Assembly: GCA_964420975.1 (NCBI GenBank)
Contig: CAYQVH010000017.1
Coordinates: forward strand, 19,023-83,022
Reading direction: 5' to 3'
From: Accumulibacter sp964420975
Lineage (GTDB): Bacteria; Pseudomonadota; Gammaproteobacteria; Burkholderiales; Rhodocyclaceae
Length of the DNA stretch: 64,000 nucleotides
Notes under the pieces: model-generated
Seen by the model: the letters and a program-made list of their open reading frames with translations, nothing else
Database searches by the model: none
Told to the model about the DNA's origin: nothing
Part shown: positions 33,823 to 41,012 of the stretch, piece by piece
How the letters are laid out: each line of letters begins with the position of its first letter
How positions within the stretch are numbered: the first letter of the stretch is position 1
Translations under genes and position numbers: made by a program

Positions 33823-34265
33823 AAGATGCCGCCGCCCTGGACGCCCTGGTCGCGTTCTACGAGACTCTGAGCCCCGAGACCCTGGGCCGGCTGCCCGAGT
33901 TATACGACGAAGACGCGCGCTTCATCGACCCCTTCAACGATGTGACCGGACACGACGCGATCGCCCGTATCTTCGCCGACATGCTCGGAAAGCTCGATTC
34001 GCCACGCTTTGTGGTCACCGGACGCTACGCCGCTTGCACGCCGACGCCTGCCGACGAGGCGATGCTGCGCTGGGAACTCCGGTTCACCAGCCGCCTGCTG
34101 GGCGGCGCGCAAGCCATCGAAGGCGCGACCCACCTGCGCCTCGGCGCGGACGGCCGGGTGATTCTGCACCGCGACTACTGGGATGCGGCTGGCGAACTCT
34201 ACGCCCGGGTCCCGGTACTGGGCTGGCCGGTGCGCGGCCTGGCGCGGCTACTGCGTGCCGGCTGA
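33819..34265 (+). CDS. SnoaL/NTF2-like protein, probable CTG start
   Basis: A protein of about 148 aa with an NTF2-like fold (LVAFYETLSPETLGRLPELY, YDEDARFIDPFNDVTGHDAI, RWELRFTSRLLGGAQ and HLRLGADGRVILHRDYWDA). SnoaL-like proteins act as isomerases, cyclases or binding proteins. No in-frame ATG, GTG or TTG lies near the 5' end of the conserved region. A CTG at 33819 has a perfect AGGAG six bases upstream and overlaps the SDR stop codon (CTGA), so CTG is the likely start. It is the last gene of the light-regulated cluster. Confidence 0.8.
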   Translation: MKDAAALDALVAFYETLSPETLGRLPELYDEDARFIDPFNDVTGHDAIARIFADMLGKLDSPRFVVTGRYAACTPTPADEAMLRWELRFTSRLLGGAQAIEGATHLRLGADGRVILHRDYWDAAGELYARVPVLGWPVRGLARLLRAG

Positions 34266-34328
34266 CGGACTCAGGCCAGATCCGCAGGCTCCGCAACCCC
34301 GAGGTGCACCTTCTTCAACGGCGGCCCA

Positions 34329-34976
34329 TCATTCGCTTCGGTAGGTCACCTGGCTCAGGACCTCGGGGCTGCCTTCGATCCGGGTCACCTCCCTGCTGCG
34401 TGACCAGTAGACGGTGTAGGGCGCGGAACTCGCCCACCAGTAGCGCCAGTAGAGGACGTCGAGCCACGGCGTCTCGTCGCTCTGCGGGTAGCCGGCGGCC
34501 ATGATGACCTGCTCTCGCGTCATTCCCCGCATCACGCGACCGAGCCAGATGGCCTCGCGGACGACGGGTGAAAAGGTGGCCAAGCGTAACTTGGGATCGT
34601 CGAGAACGACCACCTTGTTGACCCATTGCTCGGTGGATTCCTGAGCCCGGCCGTAATCCAGCCCCATGCGCATCGGTTTGCCGGCGACTTCGACGTAGGC
34701 ACGATGGCGATAACGGTCGACCTTATGGACCGTTATCGGCGTGCCAACCGGGATGAAAGGAAGCTGCGCCAGGTTGGAATCGCTGATCCAGTCGCCGCTG
34801 TAATGCAGGTTGCAGCAGGCGTAGCCGATACGCAGCGGCACCGGTTTTTCCGTCTGCGTCGTCGGCTCGTCGCCAGGCCAGGTGCCCGCCGGACCGGGAG
34901 CGCACCCGGCCAACAGAACGACGAAGGCGACGGCGATCCCCTGTCTGCAAAGTCTGTCCAGCGCTTCTCTTGGCAT
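34329..34976 (-). CDS. Lipoprotein of unknown function
   Basis: A 215-aa protein with a lipoprotein signal (CRQGIAVAFVVLLAGCAPGP), lipobox LAGC. The mature part contains PLRIGYACCNLHYSGDWISD with paired cysteines, and GRVMRGMTREQVIMAAGYPQ, which resembles the helix of BamE/OmlA-like small lipoproteins. It also has a Trp/Tyr-rich segment (WLDVLYWRYWWASSAPYTVY). The BamE-like piece suggests an outer-membrane location. It is convergent with the light-regulated cluster and not obviously in an operon. Confidence 0.72.
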   Translation of the reverse strand: MPREALDRLCRQGIAVAFVVLLAGCAPGPAGTWPGDEPTTQTEKPVPLRIGYACCNLHYSGDWISDSNLAQLPFIPVGTPITVHKVDRYRHRAYVEVAGKPMRMGLDYGRAQESTEQWVNKVVVLDDPKLRLATFSPVVREAIWLGRVMRGMTREQVIMAAGYPQSDETPWLDVLYWRYWWASSAPYTVYWSRSREVTRIEGSPEVLSQVTYRSE

Positions 34977-35046
34977 GCCTGCTTTCTCCTGTGGTCGTCT
35001 CGGGCTCGGTGTCGGGATCCTATCACCCCCTCGGCGGCGGCACCGG

Positions 35047-37833
35047 CTACCCCGTGTTCCGCAGTCCGGCGGCGACGCCGTTGATCGAGATATGGATGCC
35101 TCGCTTGACCCGCTCCAGCGCCGGGTCGTCGCTTTGCGCGCTGGCGCGATGGCGGCGCATCAACTCGACCTGCAGGTGGTTGAGCGGATCGATGTACGAG
35201 AAGCGGTGTTCGATCGATCGTGCCAGCGAGGGATTCGACGACAAGCGCTGCTCTTGGCCGGTGATCAGCGACAGCGCGTCGTGCGTGCGCTGCCACTCGG
35301 CTTCGATCAGGCCGAAGATCCGCTCGCCGAGTGCCGGATCTGCGACCAGTTCGACGTAGCGCCGCGCGATGCCGAGATCGGTCTTGGCCAGGACCATGTC
35401 CAGGTTCGAGAGCAGGGTGCGGAAGAAAGGCCACTGACCGTGCATTCTGCGCAAGAGCGTCAGGCGCTTCGTGCGCGCGTCGGCTTCGCTGCCGAGGTAG
35501 GCTTCGACGCCGGCGCCGAAGCCGTACCATCCGGGCAGGGCGACGCGGCACTGTCCCCAACTGAAGCCCCAGGGAATCGCCCGCAGGTTCTCGATCGCGC
35601 GCGTCGCCTTGCGTGCGGCCGGGCGCGAGCCGATATTCAGTTCGGCAATCTCGCGGATCGGCGTGGCACTGAAGAAGTAGTCGGCGAAGCCTGGGGTCTC
35701 GTACACCAACCGGCGATAGGCGGCCATGCTGGCGACGCTCAAGGCCTCGGCGGCGGCGAGAAAGCGGGCCGGCTGCCGGCGCGTCGCAGGTAGCAGCGTC
35801 GCCTCCAGCGTCGCCGCGACCAGTGTTTCGAGGTTGCGGCGACCGTTTTCCGGGTTGGCGTACTTCGAGGCGATGACTTCACCCTGCTCGGTGAGGCGGA
35901 TCTGACCATTCACCGTTCCCGGCGGTTGCGCCAGGATCGCTTGATAGGTCGGTCCGCCACCGCGTCCGACCGTCCCGCCGCGTCCATGGAAGAGGCGCAG
36001 GGTCACGCCCTGCGTCGCCTGCAGATCGGCAAACAGACTGACGAGTGCGGTTTCCGCCTTGTACAGTTCCCAGTTGCTGGTGAACGTTCCGCCGTCCTTG
36101 TTGCTGTCCGAATAGCCCAGCATCACCTCCTGCTCGCCTCCCGAGGCACGCAGCAGAGCGCCGATGCCAGGCAGGGTGAGGAACTGGCGCATGATCGCCG
36201 GCGCCTGCCGTAAATCGTTGATGGTCTCGAACAGTGGGACGACGACCAGTTCGCTGGTCGCCTCTTCGCTCAGCGTGCCGTGCAGCAGTCCGCTTTCTTT
36301 GAAGAGCAACAGCACTTCCAGCAGGTCGCTGACTTCCTCGGTGTGCGAGATGATGTAGTGGCGGATGGCGCCGGCGCCGAACTGCTGGCGCAGCGTCGCT
36401 GCCCGCTCGAAGATCGCCAGCTCGCCACGGGTGAGGGTCGAATACTGCGCGTTGCGTACCCGCAGTGGGCGCGCGTCGTCGAGCAGTTGCCGCAGCAGGG
36501 CGCAGCGCGCCGGTTCGGCGAGGGCGGCGTAATCGGCTTCCACGCGCGCGACGCGCAGGAGTTCCGCGAGCACGGCAGCGTGCTGGTCGGAGCTCTGTCG
36601 CAGGTCGACGGTCGCCAGGTGGAACCCGAAGACTTCGACGGCACGCAGCAAGGGGCCGAGACGCAGCGGAATCAGGGGATCGGCGTGATGCGCACGCAGC
36701 GAGTGCTCGATGACGCGCAGGTCGCCGAGAAACTCGTCTGCCGATCCATACGGAGCGGCGACGGCGACCGCGTGACGCAGCGCCGAGCGGCCGGTGAGTG
36801 TGCGCAGAGTGGCCGCGAGGCGGGCGTACATCCCGATCAGCGCGCGCCGATAGGGCTCGTCGCGCCGGTGCTCGCCGCTGTCCGGCGAGTGATCGGCAAG
36901 CGCGTCCATTTCCGGCGTTGTGCGCACCCAGAGCGCGGACATCGAGAGTTCGCCGCCGAGTTCGTGCACTTCGGCGAGGTAATGTTGCAGGGCGGTTTCC
37001 GCCTGCCGTTGCAAGGCTATCTCCAGCGTTTCTGCGCTGACGAAGGGATTCCCGTCCCGGTCGCCGCCGATCCAGGTTCCCAGGCGGAAGAAAGGCGCGA
37101 TCCGCTCGCCGGGAAGCGCTTCCTCAAGCGCGTGATAGAGGCGCGGAACTTCACGCAGGAAAGTCGTGCGGTAATACAGCAGGGCGCTCTCGATTTCGTC
37201 GGCAACCGACAACTTCGCCTGCCGCAGCATCCGCGTCTGCCAGATCTGCGTCACCCGGGCCTTGATCATTGCCTCGTTTTCGGCTTGTTCGCGCGTCGTG
37301 TGCAGCGTCTCGCGCCGTTCCACGAGTTCGGCAATCGTTCGTTCGGCGACGAGGATGCTCTGCCGCTGGACCTCGGTCGGATGCGCCGTGAGCACGGGCG
37401 AGAGGTGCGCCGATTGCAGGCTGCGGACGATGGCTTCGGGAGCGACGCCAGCCGCCACGAGTTTCTGCAGGCTGAGCGCCAGAGATCCTTCCTGCAGATG
37501 CCCGGCGCGCTCGTGATGCAGGCGCCGACGCACGTGCTGCTGGTCTTCGGCGATGTTCGCAAGGTGCGAGAAGTAGCTGAAAGCGCGGATGACGCTGACC
37601 GTCTGCTCGTTCGACAGGTTGCGCAGCAGGTCGTCGAGGGCGTGCCCCGCCGCGGCGTCGCTCTTCAGCCGATAGGCAATCGACCATTGCCGTATCCGCT
37701 CGACCAGTTCGTAGGCCGCGGCGCCGTCCTGCTCGCGGATGACTTCGCCGAGGATACGCCCGAGCAGGCGAATGTCTTCAATGAGTGGGCGGTTCTTGTC
37801 GGCGGCGATGGCGGAGCTGGGGTGGCGGGTCAT
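35047..37833 (-). CDS. ppc: Phosphoenolpyruvate carboxylase
   Basis: A 928-aa enzyme that carboxylates PEP to oxaloacetate to refill the TCA cycle. Active-site signatures are intact: VLTAHPTEVQRQSIL with the catalytic His, and VMLGYSDSNKDGG with the second signature Lys, plus the Gly-rich loop HGRGGTVGRGGGPTY. The C-terminus ends RNTG as in other PEPCs. The start at 37833 (MTRHPSSAIAADKN) is chosen because the frame upstream has no similarity to the family, although it stays open to 37974. It is monocistronic. Confidence 0.96.
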   Translation of the reverse strand: MTRHPSSAIAADKNRPLIEDIRLLGRILGEVIREQDGAAAYELVERIRQWSIAYRLKSDAAAGHALDDLLRNLSNEQTVSVIRAFSYFSHLANIAEDQQHVRRRLHHERAGHLQEGSLALSLQKLVAAGVAPEAIVRSLQSAHLSPVLTAHPTEVQRQSILVAERTIAELVERRETLHTTREQAENEAMIKARVTQIWQTRMLRQAKLSVADEIESALLYYRTTFLREVPRLYHALEEALPGERIAPFFRLGTWIGGDRDGNPFVSAETLEIALQRQAETALQHYLAEVHELGGELSMSALWVRTTPEMDALADHSPDSGEHRRDEPYRRALIGMYARLAATLRTLTGRSALRHAVAVAAPYGSADEFLGDLRVIEHSLRAHHADPLIPLRLGPLLRAVEVFGFHLATVDLRQSSDQHAAVLAELLRVARVEADYAALAEPARCALLRQLLDDARPLRVRNAQYSTLTRGELAIFERAATLRQQFGAGAIRHYIISHTEEVSDLLEVLLLFKESGLLHGTLSEEATSELVVVPLFETINDLRQAPAIMRQFLTLPGIGALLRASGGEQEVMLGYSDSNKDGGTFTSNWELYKAETALVSLFADLQATQGVTLRLFHGRGGTVGRGGGPTYQAILAQPPGTVNGQIRLTEQGEVIASKYANPENGRRNLETLVAATLEATLLPATRRQPARFLAAAEALSVASMAAYRRLVYETPGFADYFFSATPIREIAELNIGSRPAARKATRAIENLRAIPWGFSWGQCRVALPGWYGFGAGVEAYLGSEADARTKRLTLLRRMHGQWPFFRTLLSNLDMVLAKTDLGIARRYVELVADPALGERIFGLIEAEWQRTHDALSLITGQEQRLSSNPSLARSIEHRFSYIDPLNHLQVELMRRHRASAQSDDPALERVKRGIHISINGVAAGLRNTG

Positions 37834-38135
37834 GGCGGCAGGGAAGGAAGCTGGATTCGCGACAGGGAATGCGGATCGTACGCTCAATGGCGCAAACGAT
37901 GTCCGGGCCGCCGTGCAATTGACTGCGGGATGGCGCGCGAGTTTCCGGCCAGGCTCCTGCTCCGGCGCGGCCATTGGCGGAGTGTGTGCATTCGTCCGCC
38001 GCCGGCGCGCTGGCGGACGACCCGGACGAGCATCCGGGCAGGAAACTCCAGCGACAGCCAGGCGGCTTCAGCAGTCCTCTGCGACCGCGCGATCCGCCGA
38101 TCGAACGCGAACTTGGGGCTTCGCCGAGTCATCAG

Positions 38136-38168
38136 ATCGGTGCTGCACTGCCCGGCTGCCACTCACAG
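38136..38168 (+). repeat. 33-bp dispersed repeat, copy 2
   Basis: Same orientation as the copy at 25408-25440, with 29 of 33 positions identical. The four changes are all T here where the other copy has C. It lies about 30-70 bases from the IS91-type fragment. Similarity weakens quickly on both sides, though CTTGG a little upstream is also shared. Confidence 0.55.
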
Positions 38169-38199
38169 CGGCCAGCCAGACGCCGCGACGATTGTGGGG

Positions 38200-38330
38200 G
38201 CTCGGCGGGCTCGCCGAGGGGCCAGCAGACGCTCCCGCCCTGCCCGGTCGTGAGCTTCGATGCGCACGCTGACATCGAGAGAGAAACCGCCACCGTAGTC
38301 GCAGCAGCGCTCAGGCTTCACTCTCGGCGT
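38200..38330 (-). pseudogene. IS91-type transposase fragment
   Basis: On the minus strand one frame reads CCDYGGGFSLDVSVRIEAHD followed by RAGRERLL. Intact IS91/Y2-type transposases carry a very similar segment (GFSLDASVRIEA, then RAGLERLLRYCARPP). Here only about 30 residues remain and the reading frame departs from the family right after ERLL. This is a decayed fragment. Confidence 0.6.
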
Positions 38331-38693
38331 GGTCGATCGGCCCGCGCCGGACGAGAACACTGACCCTAGCCGCCTGTCGGGCTTGACCAAGCCGGCTGCA
38401 AAAAGTGGGGCAGCGGTCCCTGTTTCCCCGAATTTCGGCGCCTATCATTCGACTATTGTTCGACCATTGAGGTGGCGAGGCGCGTTGGCACGAGGCGACG
38501 AGTTCGCCACACCGCCGAGCAACACCGGCAACGACCGGATCCAGTTCTGTCCGATGCCCGCGACCGCTCGCCGCGACATAAACTGCAGGAGACGGCCATG
38601 ACTGTCGAGACACCCCTGACGATGGCAGTCATGACCCCTTCCCTCATCCCCGCTTCTTCTCTCGCACACAGGAGAAGGAAGATTCGCGAGTCG

Positions 38694-38714
38694 TTGACGT
38701 GACGGTCACATCAA
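38694..38714. promoter_or_regulatory. Orphan 21-bp near-perfect palindrome
   Basis: Two 10-bp arms, TTGACGTGAC and GTCACATCAA, flank a central G; nine of ten base pairs match. Such TTGAC...GTCAA palindromes are typical operator sequences of dimeric regulators. No start codon follows closely on either strand: the next gene, a small thioredoxin, ends rather than starts on this side. It may be a leftover operator of a lost gene. Confidence 0.35.
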
Positions 38715-38806
38715 CCCGGAGCGGCCAACCTGCAACCGATCCGCCGCACTAATCCGTCAAGGCGGCTGCTGATCGCCCTACCCTCGGCGTCGAGCTGCGT
38801 GCCGCT

Positions 38807-39037
38807 TCATTTGAGCCAGCCGGCAATCTCCTCCTTGCTCGGAATATGGCCCGAGGACTTTACCGTCTCGTCGATCACCAGCGCTGGCGTGTTCATGATC
38901 GGGTAGGCCATGATCTTCTCCATATCGCGCAGGTGCTCGAATTCAGCCACGAGGCCGAGTTCGGCGACGACTTCGCGCGTCAGTTGTTCGAGCCGCTGGC
39001 ACTTGGCGCAGCCGGTACCGAGGATTTTGATCAGCAT
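38807..39037 (-). CDS. Small thioredoxin-fold protein (redox-active disulfide protein 2)
   Basis: A 76-aa thioredoxin/glutaredoxin-like protein (MLIKILGTGCAKCQRLEQLT) with active-site C10-x2-C13 and the cis-Pro region NTPALVIDETV. This compact type is usually paired with a permease, often in arsenic-related loci. Its ATG overlaps the stop of the permease gene, so the two are coupled. It may reduce the permease's conserved cysteines or its substrate; that link is inferred. Confidence 0.88.
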   Translation of the reverse strand: MLIKILGTGCAKCQRLEQLTREVVAELGLVAEFEHLRDMEKIMAYPIMNTPALVIDETVKSSGHIPSKEEIAGWLK

Positions 39038-40461
39038 GTCGCCTTCCTTTCGATGGAACGCAGGGCGGTGAGCAGCGAGCCGACGAAGCCGCCAACCAAC
39101 AGCATGAGAAACACGATGGGTGTGCCATCGACCCAGGCACCGTAGGTCAGGCCGGCGGCGGTTGAGAACAGGGCAACGAGGCCGACGTACGTCCAGGCCT
39201 TGAGCTTGCCGATGATGGCAGCGGTGATGAGGATGCTCTGCAGCGACAGTTCGGGGTCGGCCATCAGGTAGGCGATTAGCGGGCCTGGGTGCATGCCGAG
39301 CGAGAGGAACATTTTGGCGATCGGCACTTCGACCAGCGTCGGGAAATACATGAAGACACCGAAGACGACCCCGGCCAGATTGGCGAGCAGCGTGTTGCTG
39401 CCGGCGACCAGCTGGATCCACTGCGGCTCGATGAAGACGCGGATGACGCCGACGATGAACACGCCGACCACCAGCAGGGGGAAGATCATCTTCACAAAGC
39501 GCCAGGTTTCCCACAGCCATTGCTGCATGTCCCACGCGTCGAAGCCACGCGCTTGTGACAGTAGCGCCAGGCAGAGCAGCGGCACGGCCAGCGTGCGGCC
39601 GGTGAGCGTCATGGTCAGCCCGGCATCGCTGACTCGCAGGCCGAAGGCAGCGAAGACCAGAGTCAGGGCCGTCAGCGTCAGCGCCAGCCAGGTCAGCCCG
39701 CCGACGCGCGTGTCTACCTGCCCGAGGCCGCGCCAGCCAGCCGCGCCGATGGCGGCAAGCAGCGCAATCAGCGCGGCACCCTGCAGCGACAAGGCCTCAG
39801 CCCCGGTGGCCTCGTTGGCCGGCACCCAGCGGTCGAGCAGCGCCTGCGCACCGGCCGCATTGGGTGCTGGCAACGTATGCTGCCAGAGCGGCGAGGTGAG
39901 CAGATCGACCTTGAGCGTCCCGGCGATCAGCAGCGCTACCAGCGTGCCGACGAAAAGCAGCGTCCGTGGGGGCACCCGGCTCTTGCCGATGAAAACGCGG
40001 GAATCGCCCTGCCGTTCTGCTTCGCTCTTGCGGAAGAGGATGGCCATGATCATGCCAATGCCGATACCGAACGAGAGTGCCAGCACGATGCGGGCAATGG
40101 CGATGTCGGCGCCGAGCGCGACACCGGTGTAGGACAGCGCGAGGATGTTGGCCGCCGGCGCGAAGAAGAGGAAGGTGATCGCCGGCCCCAGCCCGGCACC
40201 TTTCTTGTAAATGCCGGCGAAAAGCGGCTGCACGGTACAGGAGCAGACTGCGAGCAGGCTGCCAGCCCCGGCGGCGGCCGGATAGGCCACCCACGCCGGC
40301 GCCTCCGGCCCGAGAAAGCGTGTGATCGACGCCGGCGGCATTAATGCGGAGAGGGCGCCGGCAATGAAGAAGGCCGGCACCAGGCAGAGCAGAACATGCG
40401 CCGCCAGATAGGCAGCCAGGCTGGCCAATCCACTCTGTAGCGCGGTGATGACGAGGTCCAT
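39031..40461 (-). CDS. Permease of the ArsP/YraQ (DUF318) family
   Basis: A 476-aa integral membrane protein with about ten hydrophobic segments. The first half holds PPASITRFLGPEAPAWVAYP and LLAVCSCTVQPLFAGIYKKG, whose CSC cysteines are typical of the family; the second half repeats the topology (LLANLAGVVFGVFMYFPTLV). ArsP-type members export trivalent organoarsenicals; other members have unknown substrates. The paired thioredoxin gene downstream supports a thiol-reactive substrate. No arsR or other ars gene is nearby. Confidence 0.83.
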   Translation of the reverse strand: MDLVITALQSGLASLAAYLAAHVLLCLVPAFFIAGALSALMPPASITRFLGPEAPAWVAYPAAAGAGSLLAVCSCTVQPLFAGIYKKGAGLGPAITFLFFAPAANILALSYTGVALGADIAIARIVLALSFGIGIGMIMAILFRKSEAERQGDSRVFIGKSRVPPRTLLFVGTLVALLIAGTLKVDLLTSPLWQHTLPAPNAAGAQALLDRWVPANEATGAEALSLQGAALIALLAAIGAAGWRGLGQVDTRVGGLTWLALTLTALTLVFAAFGLRVSDAGLTMTLTGRTLAVPLLCLALLSQARGFDAWDMQQWLWETWRFVKMIFPLLVVGVFIVGVIRVFIEPQWIQLVAGSNTLLANLAGVVFGVFMYFPTLVEVPIAKMFLSLGMHPGPLIAYLMADPELSLQSILITAAIIGKLKAWTYVGLVALFSTAAGLTYGAWVDGTPIVFLMLLVGGFVGSLLTALRSIERKATC

Positions 40462-40985
40462 GATCAGGCGCCTTCGTGCCGTTCGTAGCAGAACGTGGTC
40501 GAGTTGACCCTGCGCACCCGCCCAAGCATGGTGAGGATAGAAAATTCACCCGCCATTCCTAAAGTATCCTCGCTCCGGCAGCCCATCGTCAATCCAGGGA
40601 GTTGGCGCGCCATTGCCGTCTGCGCCGTATCACCTCGGCGATCCGGTCAGGCCTGAGGGCTGGGAGCCGCCAGTTGATCGGCGTTTCGCAGTTCCCAGGG
40701 CCTGCGCGCTCCCGCCAAGCGGCTGCAGCGGCCCCCCGCGACCATGACGTGGGCCCGATTGCCCCCGCTGATGCGGCTCTTCGGCGTCAGCGGGTAGAGC
40801 CGGCGCTCTTGTCAACGAGGTCGATCGAGTCGCACCGCACGGCACCCGAGAAGTCGAGGGGAAACGACGATCTTCGTCTCGCGCGACCGCGAGTTCCTTT
40901 CCTCACTGACGACCCGGGTTCCCGAAATTCGCCTCGATGGTCGCCTCGTCACCTGCCCCGGCACTTACGAAGAGTCCGACGCCAG
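40462..40985. other. Intergenic region between the permease and DUF2126 genes
   Basis: About 520 bases. It holds the possible 30-aa ORF at 40464-40556 and, at its right end, the duplicated ybiT 3' fragment. Between about 40557 and 40815 I see no gene, hairpin or repeat I can name. Confidence 0.5.
40464..40556 (-). CDS. Possible 30-aa ORF before the permease
   Basis: A short frame (MAGEFSILTMLGRVRRVNST, ending YERHEGA) stops two bases before the permease ATG. AGGA lies directly next to its ATG, which is too close for a good ribosome-binding site; a second ATG is at codon 10. It may be a leader peptide coupling translation to the permease, the remains of a regulator gene, or not coding at all. 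Confidence 0.25.
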   Translation of the reverse strand: MAGEFSILTMLGRVRRVNSTTFCYERHEGA

Positions 40986-41012
40986 TCAGGGATTGGTCTG
41001 ACCGTCGCCGCG
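40815..41012 (+). pseudogene. Diverged duplicate of the ybiT 3' end
   Basis: This stretch matches the last ~190 bases of ybiT and the 17 or so bases after its stop (about 23645-23850), in the same orientation. Long identical blocks include GATCTTCGTCTCGC, CGGCACTTACGAAGAG and GTCAGGGATTGGTCTGACCG. Scattered substitutions and small indels put the copy out of frame, so it is non-functional. Its right end overlaps the last codons and the stop of the DUF2126 gene on the other strand. Because sequence downstream of the ybiT stop is included, the copy came from that locus. Confidence 0.85.

Larger units (their letters stand above)
37834..38806. other. Long intergenic region with mobile-element debris
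   Basis: Nearly 1 kb without an intact gene. It contains the ppc upstream region, a second copy of the 33-bp repeat (38136-38168), an IS91-type transposase fragment (about 38200-38330) and a 21-bp near-perfect palindrome (38694-38714). The remaining sequence shows no convincing reading frame or RNA gene. Confidence 0.6.

Noticed and set aside
37834..37974. N-terminal extension of PEP carboxylase by 47 residues
   Set aside because: The extra residues do not resemble PEPC, and the ATG at 37833 gives the usual length.
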